From: Pacificoceanicola sp049341065
GTDB taxonomy: Bacteria > Pseudomonadota > Alphaproteobacteria > Rhodobacterales > Rhodobacteraceae
Reading direction: 5' to 3'
Length of the DNA: 64,000 bases
Assembly (NCBI RefSeq): GCF_049341065.1
Contig: NZ_JBMPIX010000007.1
Span: 124,001-188,000, forward strand
Numbering within the stretch: position 1 is the stretch's first letter; each line of letters opens with the position of its first letter. A program made the position numbers and the translations under genes. Positions 17,179 through 27,240 of this stretch are shown piece after piece. The notes beneath the pieces were generated by a model. The model did not search any database, had not been told where the DNA came from, and saw only the letters and a program-made list of their open reading frames with translations.

Positions 17179-18048
17179 TCAGAACCATTGCCCCGGCTCC
17201 ATCAGGCCAAGGTCCAGAAGCTGCCGCGAATGCCATTCGAACGGCATGGAATTGTGCCAACGAAAGCTTTTGATGTCGAATGTGCTTCCCGGGTTTGACT
17301 TGAGCGCCTTTGCAGTGCGGAACGACGCGATCGCCGCCGTCAGATTGTTGTGCCACGGACAGGCATATGTGTTGTACTCTTCGTCGGAAAACGTGTGGTC
17401 GTCGCGCAATTTCAGCCCCGGCGCGGCGCGGAACAGGCCAATCCGGTCAATCTTGCGCCGTTCCTGCGGGACATGCTCTTCGTAGCGCCAGCGCAGACCG
17501 CCATAGAAATCAAGCTGCCGCTCTTTCGGGTGATCGTCGTTTTCAGCATCACGCCGCGCCAGTGCGTAATAGCCCGAGCGATCAAGGTAGGCGTCGTCCA
17601 AAGACACCGCCAATGGCCATTGGTTCAGATCACCGGCATACAAATCGACAACATAGGTCAGCATGGCATCGCGACGCTCTTCGGCGTGAAAGGCCAGCAA
17701 TTCCGTAATGCGCCGAGTTTCGCAGAACGGATAGAAAAGGTATTCCGCGTTATAGCAGTAATATAGCCACTGCCCCGGCGCGGCGGCGATCAGTGCGTTG
17801 ACGTTGCTCTGCAAAGCGCCTTCCAGCCGAGGATTGAAATCAATGCGAATGGTTTTTTCACGCAGATCCGGCGGCAGATCATAGCGCGGCTCCATAAAGG
17901 CGATCGTCACCTCGAACCCCAACTGCCGATGGTGGCGCAGCGTTGTCGCCAGTTCGACATCATCCTCGGCAAAGATCATCGCCACCGGCCCCTTGGCCAG
18001 CGCGGCGTTGTCCGCCTGAAGAAAGTCGTGAAGGTTCGAATACTGCAT
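17179..18048 (-). CDS. Glycosyltransferase-like protein (GT2-like)
   Basis: This 289-residue cytoplasmic protein resembles those annotated as family 2 glycosyltransferases in roseobacters. The N-terminal part has PVAMIFAEDDVELATTLRHH and LGFEVTIAFMEP, a Rossmann-like beta-alpha-beta. A central acidic stretch, VSLDDAYLDRSGYYALARRD, and LDFYGGLRWRYEEHVP could form the acceptor region. I do not see a clear DxD plus ED pair, so the assignment is tentative and the sugar donor is unknown. It is divergent from miaB. Its nearest neighbour in this direction is the broken sugar transferase. Confidence 0.55.
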   Translation of the reverse strand: MQYSNLHDFLQADNAALAKGPVAMIFAEDDVELATTLRHHRQLGFEVTIAFMEPRYDLPPDLREKTIRIDFNPRLEGALQSNVNALIAAAPGQWLYYCYNAEYLFYPFCETRRITELLAFHAEERRDAMLTYVVDLYAGDLNQWPLAVSLDDAYLDRSGYYALARRDAENDDHPKERQLDFYGGLRWRYEEHVPQERRKIDRIGLFRAAPGLKLRDDHTFSDEEYNTYACPWHNNLTAAIASFRTAKALKSNPGSTFDIKSFRWHNSMPFEWHSRQLLDLGLMEPGQWF

Positions 18049-18208
18049 CCTGCGCCCCTGCCCCGGCGTTCTGCCATAGAATCTGTGAAAATCTCGTGCA
18101 TTGCAAGGCAGGGTGGATTCGGGCTATCTGCGGCCTCTGATATTGGCGGAGCACGGAATTTTCGACGACGATTCCGATCCCCCACCGGACGCGCGACAGG
18201 ACAGGCCC

Positions 18209-19522
18209 ATGACAACGCCCAAAAAGCTATTCATCAAGACCTACGGCTGCCAGATGAACGTCTATGACAGCGAACGCATGGCCGAGGCCATGGGCGGACA
18301 GGGCTATGTCACAACCGACAGCCCGGACGATGCGGACATGATCCTGCTCAACACCTGTCACATCCGGGAAAAGGCCGCCGAAAAGGTCTATTCCGAGCTT
18401 GGGCGATACAAAGGTCTGAAGGCAGAGAAACCCGATCTCAAGATCGGCGTGGCAGGCTGTGTTGCGCAGGCCGAGGGCGAAGAGATCATGCGCCGTCAGC
18501 CGATGGTTGATCTGGTTGTCGGCCCGCAAAGCTATCACCGCCTGCCGGCGCTAACCGCAAAGGCACTGGCCGGAGAAAAGGCGCTCGACACCGAGTTCCC
18601 CGAGGAGGACAAGTTCGAGCATCTGCAATCGCGCCCCAAGGCCAAGCGCGGCCCGACTGCGTTTCTGACGGTGCAGGAAGGCTGTGACAAATTCTGCGCC
18701 TTCTGCGTGGTGCCCTACACCCGCGGCGCCGAAGTTTCGCGCCCTGCGCAGCGCGTGATGACCGAAGCCCGCGATCTGGTGGAACGCGGCGTGCGCGAGA
18801 TCACTTTGCTGGGGCAGAACGTCAACGCCTATCACGGACACGAGGGCGGTTTGGCTGGCCTGATCCGCGAATTGGCTGGGATCGACGGGCTCGAGCGTAT
18901 CCGCTTTACCACCAGCCACCCGAACGACATGGACGATGCCCTGATCGCCGCGCATGGCGATTGCGACAAGCTGATGCCCTATCTGCACCTGCCCGTGCAG
19001 GCTGGCAGCGACAAGATCCTCAAGCGGATGAACCGAAGCCATACGGCAGAGCAGTACCTCCGCCTGATTGACCGGTTGCGCGCCGCGCGCCCTGACCTGC
19101 ACCTGTCAGGCGATTTCATCGTCGGCTTCCCCGAGGAAACCGAAGAGGACTTTCAGGACACCCTGGCGCTGATTAAGGCGGTCAAATACGGCTCGGCCTT
19201 CTCGTTCAAATACTCCGAACGCCCCGGCACCCCGGCGGCGGAGCGTGCACAGGTGGATGAGGCGGAAAAGGACGACCGCTTGCAGCGTCTTCAGGCCCTG
19301 CTGACCCGCCAACAGCGCGAACTGCAGGATGCCATGGTCGGCCGCGAGGTGTCGGTTCTGTTTGAAAAGACCGGCCGCCTGCCGGGTCAGATGGTCGGCA
19401 AGTCGGAATACCTGCACGCCGTTCACGTCGAATCCGAGCGCCTTGCCAAAGGCGATCTGGCACGGGTGCGAATCGTCTCATCCGGGCCCAATTCGCTTAA
19501 GGGCGAGCTGATCTCGGGCTGA
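18209..19522 (+). CDS. miaB: tRNA-2-methylthio-N6-dimethylallyladenosine synthase
   Basis: This 437-residue radical-SAM methylthiotransferase modifies A37 of tRNAs that read UNN codons. The N-terminal UPF0004 domain has its three cysteines in TYGCQMN, LLNTCHIRE and GVAGCVAQ. The radical-SAM cluster motif is EGCDKFCAFCVVPYTRG, and a C-terminal TRAM domain follows after about residue 370. The ATG at 18209 begins the conserved MTTPKKLFIKTYGC; a longer frame upstream has no family match. It is divergent from the glycosyltransferase-like gene. Confidence 0.96.
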   Translation: MTTPKKLFIKTYGCQMNVYDSERMAEAMGGQGYVTTDSPDDADMILLNTCHIREKAAEKVYSELGRYKGLKAEKPDLKIGVAGCVAQAEGEEIMRRQPMVDLVVGPQSYHRLPALTAKALAGEKALDTEFPEEDKFEHLQSRPKAKRGPTAFLTVQEGCDKFCAFCVVPYTRGAEVSRPAQRVMTEARDLVERGVREITLLGQNVNAYHGHEGGLAGLIRELAGIDGLERIRFTTSHPNDMDDALIAAHGDCDKLMPYLHLPVQAGSDKILKRMNRSHTAEQYLRLIDRLRAARPDLHLSGDFIVGFPEETEEDFQDTLALIKAVKYGSAFSFKYSERPGTPAAERAQVDEAEKDDRLQRLQALLTRQQRELQDAMVGREVSVLFEKTGRLPGQMVGKSEYLHAVHVESERLAKGDLARVRIVSSGPNSLKGELISG

Positions 19523-19743
19523 ACCGCAGCGCAGTTGTTGTTTCTCAACCCCGCTGAGAATTATCCACGGATGAGCGCCCAGAAACCGGGGATTGTTTCC
19601 GAATCCGGAGCAAAAGCAGCGCCTTTTCGCTTCACACCCAAGATATGTTTGCTAATGTGTTGATTATAGTGAGTTAGCGCGCTCCCGCTGCCAATATTGG
19701 GATTTGCGCGCTGGGGGAAACAACGAACCAAGGGACACAGGCT

Positions 19744-20343
19744 GTGGCGAATCGCATTACCAAAGCCGTCGGCGCGCTTGCGCTGGCTGCCCTGACGGGA
19801 ATCACGGCCGCGACGCCGGTGATGGCCGACGGGACAGGGCAAAAAACAGCATTCATTTCTACGCAAAACACCCGCGTTATAAAGGGTGAGCAATATATTC
19901 CCGGCATCTGGATTGACCCGGATGGCTGCGAACATTGGGTCATGGATGACGGTGTTGAAGGTTACATGGACCCGCACCTTGATCGCAAAGGTCTGCCGGT
20001 CTGCAACCGTGGCAACACCTGCGGCGTCATGAACACCGATCAGTTCTTTGCCACCGACAGCTACCGCATCTCGGCGGCAGGCAAGCAAAAACTGGCGGAA
20101 TTCTTCCGCAGCGCCTCGGCGCAGGCCTACATCATCACGGGCCACACCGACAGCCGCGCGTCGGACGACTATAACCTGCGGCTGAGCTATAATCGTGCTC
20201 TGGCCGTGGCCAATGTCGCCAAGTCGACAGGGGCGAATATTTCGGATGTGCGCGGATACGGCGAACGCTGGCCGGTTGCTTCGAACGCCACCACCACCGG
20301 CATGGCCAAAAACCGCCGCGTCGAAATCATCTGCATTCGCTGA
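19744..20343 (+). CDS. OmpA-domain envelope protein with WIDPDGCEHW module
   Basis: This 199-residue protein is exported: a signal peptide covers residues 1-28 (cleavage after TPVMA). A 34-residue module follows at about 54-87 (GIWIDPDGCEHWVMDDGVEG, then a proline-cysteine end). The C-terminal OmpA/MotB peptidoglycan-binding domain has ITGHTDSRASDDYNLRLSYN and GYGERWPVASNATT. The start is GTG at 19744. The following gene encodes a lipoprotein with the same module, 14 bases away, so the two form an operon. The protein probably ties something in the envelope to peptidoglycan. Six cysteines in the mature protein suggest disulfides. Confidence 0.85.
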   Translation: MANRITKAVGALALAALTGITAATPVMADGTGQKTAFISTQNTRVIKGEQYIPGIWIDPDGCEHWVMDDGVEGYMDPHLDRKGLPVCNRGNTCGVMNTDQFFATDSYRISAAGKQKLAEFFRSASAQAYIITGHTDSRASDDYNLRLSYNRALAVANVAKSTGANISDVRGYGERWPVASNATTTGMAKNRRVEIICIR

Positions 20344-20357
20344 AGGGACCTGACACA

Positions 20358-20681
20358 ATGAAACTGACAAAACTGGTCCTTGTTCTGAGCGCTGCCGCGG
20401 GCCTTGCGGGCTGTGAAGTCGGTGAAGGCATCGGCGCCTATGGCCCCGACAAAAGCATCGACCGCGGCATCGACTCGGGCAATCTGAGCGACATGCATGC
20501 TGGTATCTGGGTTGACCCCAATGGCTGCGATCACTGGATCATTGACGATGGCGTCGAAGGTTACCTGTCGTCGCGCCTTGATAAATACGGCAAACCGGTC
20601 TGCTCGGGCGTTGCCCCGCCCACGATCGCCACGGGCGACTTCAAGCAGGGCTCGACCTCGATCATCGGCGATCCGCTCTGA
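20358..20681 (+). CDS. Lipoprotein with WVDPNGCDHW module
   Basis: This 107-residue lipoprotein has its lipobox at LAGC (Cys 19). Residues 49-82 repeat the module of the upstream OmpA-domain protein: GIWVDPNGCDHWIIDDGVEG followed by a short linker and KPVC. The module seems to be its only folded part. The pair is co-transcribed and ends at a strong terminator. No function is known to me; a shared ligand or an interaction between the two proteins is the simplest idea. Confidence 0.78.
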   Translation: MKLTKLVLVLSAAAGLAGCEVGEGIGAYGPDKSIDRGIDSGNLSDMHAGIWVDPNGCDHWIIDDGVEGYLSSRLDKYGKPVCSGVAPPTIATGDFKQGSTSIIGDPL

Positions 20682-20707
20682 GCACCGCTCAAACTGCACA
20701 AATCCAA

Positions 20708-20735
20708 GGCCGCGCACCCTTTGCGCGGCCTTTTT
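20708..20735 (+). terminator. Intrinsic terminator of the OmpA-domain/lipoprotein operon
   Basis: An 8-bp stem GGCCGCGC (20708-20715) with GCGCGGCC (20723-20730) is followed by five T residues, 26 bases past the lipoprotein stop. Confidence 0.92.
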
Positions 20736-20826
20736 CGTTTCAATCCTGTGACAATTGCCTATCACTGCTTGCGTCAGGTGGGCTGTCTTGGCACCATATG
20801 TTGAAACCTCTGCGCAGGAGACATGC

Positions 20827-21795
20827 GTGACCACAGGCACCCTGACCGAAGCCATTCTTGAATTCCCGGACAACCGTCTGCTGATCGATCTTTGCGGCGA
20901 ATATGACCGCAACCTGACCGAAATCGAGACCCGGACCGGCGTGCAAATCCTGAGACGGGGCAATCAGCTGGCCATCCATGGCGCCCACGAAGCTCAGGCC
21001 GAGGCGACAGAGGTGCTGCGCGCTCTCTACGAACGCCTTGAACAAGGCCGAGAGGTCAGCCACGGCGAGATCGACCGTCAGTTCCGCATGGGCGAAGACA
21101 CCGGCCCTGATGCTCAGCTCGAAATGTTCTCGGGCGGGGCGGTGGAAATCAAGACCCGCAAAAAGCTGGTCGAACCACGCACCGATGCGCAAAAGGCCTA
21201 TGTCCGGGCGCTGTTCGAACATGAAATGGCCTTTGGCATTGGTCCGGCGGGCACCGGCAAGACCTATCTGGCGGTTGCGGTCGGCGTGAACATGTTGATC
21301 AACGGGCTTGTCGACAAGATCATCCTCTCGCGCCCCGCCGTCGAGGCTGGCGAAAAGCTGGGCTACCTGCCGGGCGACATGAAGGACAAGGTCGATCCCT
21401 ACATGCAGCCGCTTTATGACGCGCTGAACGACTTTATGCCGGGCAAGCAATTGGCCAAGATGTTCGAGGAAAAGACCGTGGAAATTGCGCCCCTGGCCTT
21501 TATGCGCGGGCGCACGCTGTCCAATGCCTTCGTCGTTCTGGACGAGGCGCAGAACGCCACCTCGATGCAGATGAAGATGTTCCTGACCCGGCTTGGCGAA
21601 GGCTCTCGCATGGTGATCACCGGCGACCGCACCCAGGTCGACCTGCCGCGCGGCATGCCTTCGGGGCTTGCGGATGCTGAACGTCTTCTGGCGCATATAC
21701 CCAAGATTTCATTTAACTATTTCACCGCCAAGGATGTCGTGCGCCACCCGCTTGTCGCCGCGATCATTGAGGCCTACGACAAAGATATGGGATAG
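20827..21795 (+). CDS. phoH: PhoH-family ATPase
   Basis: This 322-residue PhoH-like NTPase has an N-terminal KH-like region, Walker A GPAGTGKT at residues 139-146 and Walker B VVLDEAQN near residue 235. RNA helicase or RNase-linked roles are proposed for the family; conserved synteny with ybeY and corC, as here, points to ribosome or RNA quality control. I chose the GTG start at 20827 because GCAGGAG lies 7 bases upstream and the protein then begins with the family N-terminus. The upstream in-frame ATG has no ribosome binding site. Confidence 0.93.
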   Translation: MTTGTLTEAILEFPDNRLLIDLCGEYDRNLTEIETRTGVQILRRGNQLAIHGAHEAQAEATEVLRALYERLEQGREVSHGEIDRQFRMGEDTGPDAQLEMFSGGAVEIKTRKKLVEPRTDAQKAYVRALFEHEMAFGIGPAGTGKTYLAVAVGVNMLINGLVDKIILSRPAVEAGEKLGYLPGDMKDKVDPYMQPLYDALNDFMPGKQLAKMFEEKTVEIAPLAFMRGRTLSNAFVVLDEAQNATSMQMKMFLTRLGEGSRMVITGDRTQVDLPRGMPSGLADAERLLAHIPKISFNYFTAKDVVRHPLVAAIIEAYDKDMG

Positions 21796-21866
21796 GGCTA
21801 AGCCTTGAGCTCTTTCACTCATTAAATTTTCCGGGGGTCCGGGGGCCGAGCCTCGGGACAGATGTC

Positions 21867-22370
21867 ATGCTGACCGACACGATCATCGAAGACGAGCGCT
21901 GGCAGGCCGCCGGGCTGGAAGCGCTGGCTGAAACCGCCGCAACAGCGGTGCTGGCACATCTCGACATTGACGAGGCCTTTGAAATCGCTGTTCTGGGCTG
22001 TGATGACGCCCGCATTGCCGCGCTCAATGCCGATTTTCGTGACAAACCCCAGCCAACCAATGTGCTCAGCTGGCCGTCTGAGGATCTTTCAGCCGAAGAA
22101 CCGGGCGGGAAACCGCTGCTTCCCGAGATGGAAGAGCTGGGCGACATTGCCATTGCCTATCAGACCTGCGAACGCGAAGCGCAGGAACAGGGCAAGCCAT
22201 TTCAGGCGCATGTCACTCATCTGATCGTTCACGCCGTGTTACATTTGTTGGGCTATGACCACATAAGTGACGCGGATGCCACGTTGATGGAGGGCATCGA
22301 AGTTGAAATACTTGGCAAACTGGGGCTTCCCGACCCATATAGAGAACTTGACGGGCCTCAGGGCCTCTAA
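21867..22370 (+). CDS. ybeY: Endoribonuclease YbeY
   Basis: This 167-residue zinc-dependent RNase matures the 16S rRNA 3' end and takes part in 70S quality control. THLIVHAVLHLLGYDH near residue 115 gives the three histidine ligands (HxxxHxxxxxH). TNVLSWPSED and the ELGDIAIAY segment are also diagnostic. It lies between phoH and the corC homologue, a widespread order, with a 71-base gap before it and 14 bases after, so the three are probably one operon. Confidence 0.95.
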   Translation: MLTDTIIEDERWQAAGLEALAETAATAVLAHLDIDEAFEIAVLGCDDARIAALNADFRDKPQPTNVLSWPSEDLSAEEPGGKPLLPEMEELGDIAIAYQTCEREAQEQGKPFQAHVTHLIVHAVLHLLGYDHISDADATLMEGIEVEILGKLGLPDPYRELDGPQGL

Positions 22371-22384
22371 CCGGAACAGGAACA

Positions 22385-23332
22385 ATGGGCGACAACGACG
22401 ACTCGTCTAATGCAGCGCAGGGCGCGCATAAGACGGGAGTGACAGAACAGAGTGCCAGTGAGGGCCCCGGGTTATTTCGGCGGCTGATTGACTGGGTGGG
22501 TGGCGACCAACAAGACATGCCCGCCAGAAATGGCAGTGCGATGTTGTCATCCGAAGCCCCCCGACACGGGATGATCAACCTCCGCCGGATGCGTGTCGAA
22601 GACGTGGCCATCCCCAAGGCGGAAATCGTTGCGGTCCCCAATACGATCACCAAGGACGATCTGGCGCAGGTTTTCCGTGACACTGGGCTGACACGTCTTC
22701 CGGTATATGAAGGCACGCTCGACAACCCGGTTGGCATGGCTCACCTCAAGGACTTCGCGCTTCAACACGGGTTCAACGGGACCGGGCAGCGCTTTAACCT
22801 CAAGCGAATGGTGCGGCCGCTGCTGTTCGTTCCGCCGTCGATGCCGATTGGCATCTTGCTGACCAAGATGCAGACCGAACGGCGTCACATGGCGCTGGTG
22901 ATCGACGAATATGGCGGAGTCGATGGCCTTGTGACCATCGAGGACCTGATCGAACAGGTCATCGGAGAGATCGAGGACGAACACGACACCGACGAAGGCC
23001 AGTTCTGGACGCGTGAAAACTCGGGCTGTTATCTGGCGCTCGCCAAGACCCCGCTCGAGGATTTCGAGGCCGAGCTAGGCATGATGCTGACCGATCACGA
23101 AGAGATCGACGAAGAAGAGATCGACACCCTCGGCGGGCTTGTCTTCATGCTTGCGGGCCGCGTGCCTGCGCGCGGTGAAGTCGTGCACCATCCCGCCGGT
23201 CTTGACCTTGAGGTTGTGGATGCAGACCCGCGCCGGATCAAGCGCCTGCGCGTTCGTTTGCCCGGCACACCTCGCAGCGGCGCAACGGCCGCCGTGCCCA
23301 CGGATCAGGCGCAGGACCGAAGCGGAGCATGA
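22385..23332 (+). CDS. CorC/TlyC-family CBS-domain protein
   Basis: This 315-residue soluble protein has two CBS domains (about residues 68-205; VALVIDEYGGVDGLVTIEDL-type signature at about 160-180) and a C-terminal CorC_HlyC domain (residues 215-300). The usual DUF21 membrane part is absent, as in E. coli CorC. It is proposed to act in magnesium/cobalt handling. It shares an operon with phoH, ybeY and lnt. The N-terminal 40 residues are low-complexity and probably disordered. Confidence 0.88.
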   Translation: MGDNDDSSNAAQGAHKTGVTEQSASEGPGLFRRLIDWVGGDQQDMPARNGSAMLSSEAPRHGMINLRRMRVEDVAIPKAEIVAVPNTITKDDLAQVFRDTGLTRLPVYEGTLDNPVGMAHLKDFALQHGFNGTGQRFNLKRMVRPLLFVPPSMPIGILLTKMQTERRHMALVIDEYGGVDGLVTIEDLIEQVIGEIEDEHDTDEGQFWTRENSGCYLALAKTPLEDFEAELGMMLTDHEEIDEEEIDTLGGLVFMLAGRVPARGEVVHHPAGLDLEVVDADPRRIKRLRVRLPGTPRSGATAAVPTDQAQDRSGA

Positions 23333-23333
23333 C

Positions 23334-24857
23334 ATGACCGACGGGGCGCCAAGCCTGTCCCGCCCTTTTCCCCGTTGGGCAAGGCTGCCTTTGGCTGTCG
23401 GCTTTGGCATGCTCATGGGGCTGGGCGCCGCTCCGTTTGACCTTTGGCCAATCGCTCTTGTCGGCTGTGTCGGCGCCTTCTGGCTGTTTCTCAACACCCC
23501 CAAGGGCATCTTGGCCGCGGGCACCGGCTGGGCCGTGGGATTTGGCTATTTCGGCCTGTCGCTGGGGTGGATCGTCGAGCCATTTCTGGTCGATGCGGCA
23601 AGCACCGGCTGGATGGCGCCCTTTGGTCTGTTGGGGCTGGCGGGCGGCTTGGCGCTGTTCTGGGCCTTGGCATTTTGGGGCGCGGGGCAGTCGCGCCGCC
23701 ATCCTCTTGCGGCATTGGTCGTCACATGGAGCGCCGCCGAACTGGCGCGCGCCTATGTCCTGACGGGCTTTCCCTGGGGGCTTGTCGGCTATGTCTGGGC
23801 GCCCAGTCCAGGCATTCAATGGGTCTCGGTCATCGGGCCGCACGGGCTGACTATACTGACCTTGGCCTGGGCCGCCTTCAGCGCCAAGGCGATCTGCACA
23901 CCCTCTGCAATCCGCGCGATTACGGTCGCACTGGTCCTGGCAGCGATCCTCGGCGGCGGCTGGCTTTTGACGCCTCCTCAACAGGATCTGAGCGGACGTC
24001 CGATCGTGCGGCTGATCCAACCCAACGCTGCCCAACACGAAAAGTGGAACCCGGCGATGGTGCCTGTGTTCTTTGACCGGCAGGTCACCTACACCGCCGC
24101 ACCGACACAGATACCGGATAGCCCGCGACCTGCGCTTATCGTCTGGCCGGAAACCTCGGTCCCAGTGCTCTTGCATCGCGCCGGAGAGACGCTGGCGATG
24201 ATCAGCGACGCCGCACAGGGCAGCCCGGTCGCCTTGGGGATACAGCGCGCCGAAAGCGGCAACTACTTCAATTCGCTGGCTGTTCTGGATGGCTATGGCG
24301 ATGTGGCGCAGGTTTATGACAAGCATCATCTGGTGCCGTTCGGGGAATACATGCCCGCCGCCGAGCTGTTCAAACGCTGGAATATCGCCGGCCTCGCCGC
24401 ACGGGCTGAAGGCGGCTACGCCGCTGGTCCCGGGCCTCAGCTGATCAATCTTGGACCTCTTGGCCTTGCCCTGCCGTTGATTTGCTACGAGGCCGTCTTT
24501 CCACAAGACGTGCAGCGTGCGCCCGTCCGCCCTGACATGTTGCTGCAGATCACCAATGACGCTTGGTTCGGGCAATGGTCCGGCCCCTATCAACATCTGG
24601 CGCAGGCGCGCATTCGCGCGATCGAGCAAGGCCTGCCCCTGCTACGGGCGGCAAATACCGGCGTCTCGGCGGTCATTGATGGCGGCGGACGCATCATCGC
24701 CAGCCTCCCCTTGGGAGAGGCGGGTTTTATCGACGCCCCCTTGCCCTTGCCCCTGCGCCTCACGATATATGCACGAACAGGCGACCTTTCTGCGCTGCTG
24801 GTACTCTTTGTATCCACGCTTGGGCTAATCCGCTTCAAATCCAACAAAGCTCATTGA
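23334..24857 (+). CDS. lnt: Apolipoprotein N-acyltransferase
   Basis: This 507-residue inner-membrane enzyme adds the third acyl chain to lipoproteins. The first 210 residues hold several membrane helices. The periplasmic carbon-nitrogen hydrolase domain carries the Glu of VWPETSVP, the Lys of YDKHHLVPFGEYMP and the Cys of ICYEAVFP. One more helix anchors the C-terminus. The ATG at 23334 follows the corC stop by one base; the longer frame from 23139 lies inside corC and is rejected. The lipoproteins in this window are likely substrates. Confidence 0.94.
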   Translation: MTDGAPSLSRPFPRWARLPLAVGFGMLMGLGAAPFDLWPIALVGCVGAFWLFLNTPKGILAAGTGWAVGFGYFGLSLGWIVEPFLVDAASTGWMAPFGLLGLAGGLALFWALAFWGAGQSRRHPLAALVVTWSAAELARAYVLTGFPWGLVGYVWAPSPGIQWVSVIGPHGLTILTLAWAAFSAKAICTPSAIRAITVALVLAAILGGGWLLTPPQQDLSGRPIVRLIQPNAAQHEKWNPAMVPVFFDRQVTYTAAPTQIPDSPRPALIVWPETSVPVLLHRAGETLAMISDAAQGSPVALGIQRAESGNYFNSLAVLDGYGDVAQVYDKHHLVPFGEYMPAAELFKRWNIAGLAARAEGGYAAGPGPQLINLGPLGLALPLICYEAVFPQDVQRAPVRPDMLLQITNDAWFGQWSGPYQHLAQARIRAIEQGLPLLRAANTGVSAVIDGGGRIIASLPLGEAGFIDAPLPLPLRLTIYARTGDLSALLVLFVSTLGLIRFKSNKAH

Positions 24858-24899
24858 CCGCAAGGTCGGCTAAGCGTACTGCAAATAGTCATTAAACCC

Positions 24900-24942
24900 G
24901 TCACAACGGCTTCCTGGCGTGACGGAGAACCCCAATGGAGCA
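24900..24942 (+). promoter_or_regulatory. SAM/SAH riboswitch upstream of metK
   Basis: The leader matches the small SAM/SAH riboswitch class, known mainly from Rhodobacterales metK leaders. Stem GTCAC (24900-24904) with GTGAC (24919-24923) closes the conserved loop AACGGCTTCCTGGC, and a downstream AATGGAGCA segment (24934-24942) forms the pseudoknot. The GGAG at 24937-24940 in that segment is the metK ribosome binding site, so ligand binding should hide it and block translation. This also shows that the ATG at 24935 is part of the switch, not the start codon. Confidence 0.88.
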
Positions 24943-24949
24943 ATTTCCA

Positions 24950-26128
<1,179 letters not shown>

Positions 26129-26164
26129 CACATCGCCCAACGGCGCCCATGTGGTTGAAATCAA

Positions 26165-26195
26165 AGCCTGCTGCCCCCGCGCAGCAGGCTTTTTC
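26165..26195 (+). terminator. Intrinsic terminator of metK
   Basis: A 9-bp stem AGCCTGCTG (26165-26173) with CAGCAGGCT (26182-26190) is followed by a T-run, 37 bases after the metK stop. Confidence 0.92.
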
Positions 26196-26300
26196 ATTTG
26201 GACGGTCGCTGCGCAACAAAGTTTCCGCTACGTCAATTTATTTGACCGGGCTCAATAAAGCGCTGAAAGTCGAAAGATTATTAAATAATTGGAGGGTCCA

Positions 26301-27179
26301 ATGAAATTTTCTTATAGAATCTCCGTGGCCATCGCGGCCAGTTTTCTACACATCCCCGTTGCACAGGCGGAAGGCGGAGCCACCAAACTTTGGGAACTTG
26401 GCGGTTTTGCCAATCCGGAAAGCGCCTTGTTCGACGCGGAGCGCGGCATCGTCTACGTCTCGAACGTCGCCGGAGACCCGACCGGAAAGGACGGCGTTGG
26501 TTATATTTCCAGGATTTCCCCCGCAGGCGAGATGCTCGAGGCGGAATGGGTCACCGGCATGAACGCTCCCAAGGGGCTGATCCTGTCCGGGGGCACGCTC
26601 TATGTCAGCGACATCGACCAGCTTGTCGCCATTGATGTCGACAGCGGTGAGATCACAAACCGCTGGGATGCCGAGGGGGCAATCTTTCTCAATGACACGG
26701 CTGTCGATGAAAGCGGGCGCATCTATGTCTCCGACATGATTGCCGAGGCGATTTATGTGTTGGACGGCGATGCTCTGTCCGTCTTGGCCAAGGGCGAAGA
26801 GCTGGCCCATCCGAACGGGCTCAAAATCGCCGATGGGCAGTTGATCGTCGCCACATGGGGTCGCGATCTGCAAGCGGATTTCTCGACACTTGTTCCCGGC
26901 AGCTTGCTGTCCATCGACCTCGACAGCAAGGTCATTTCTGCACTCGGATCCGGCAAAGGTGTCGGCAACCTTGATGGTTTGGAACAGGACGGTGCCGGAA
27001 ACTGGCTGGCCACAGATTGGGTTAGCGGCGGCTTGCTGCGGATCAAACCAGACGGAAGCCATGAGATGCTGGTCGATCTCGACATGGGCAGCGCCGATCT
27101 GGGCTATATCCCGGCCGACAAGGTGGCGATTGTTCCAATGATGATGAACAACTCGCTTCTCGCCTACGAGGTCGAATAG
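26301..27179 (+). CDS. Secreted SMP-30/NHL-like beta-propeller protein
   Basis: This 292-residue protein has a signal peptide (residues 1-23, ending PVAQA). The mature part has repeats of the pattern GxIYVSDxxxxxIYVLDGD, as in six-bladed SMP-30/gluconolactonase or NHL propellers (GRIYVSDMIAEAIYVL near residue 140 is the clearest). These proteins bind metals or hydrolyse lactones, but no catalytic residues can be assigned. GGAGGG lies just before the ATG at 26301 and decides the start over the TTG at 26289. It is monocistronic between the metK terminator and trmB. Confidence 0.75.
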   Translation: MKFSYRISVAIAASFLHIPVAQAEGGATKLWELGGFANPESALFDAERGIVYVSNVAGDPTGKDGVGYISRISPAGEMLEAEWVTGMNAPKGLILSGGTLYVSDIDQLVAIDVDSGEITNRWDAEGAIFLNDTAVDESGRIYVSDMIAEAIYVLDGDALSVLAKGEELAHPNGLKIADGQLIVATWGRDLQADFSTLVPGSLLSIDLDSKVISALGSGKGVGNLDGLEQDGAGNWLATDWVSGGLLRIKPDGSHEMLVDLDMGSADLGYIPADKVAIVPMMMNNSLLAYEVE

Positions 27180-27240
27180 CAAGGGCGACGGGCCGCTCGG
27201 TGATTGTGTTCTGTGGGCGGCGGCGCTAAACGCCCCCGTC

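Noticed and set aside
16747..17298. Plus-strand frames in the 16.6-17.2 kb gap
   Set aside because: No ribosome binding site, no domain, and composition unlike coding sequence here.
17117..17356. 79-codon frame overlapping the end of the glycosyltransferase-like gene in another frame
   Set aside because: It could mean a frameshift, but the gene ends naturally at GQWF and I have no homologue to show a longer C-terminus.
24935..24949. ATG at 24935 as metK start
   Set aside because: It is part of the pseudoknot strand of the riboswitch; GGAG right after it is the ribosome binding site for ATG at 24950.
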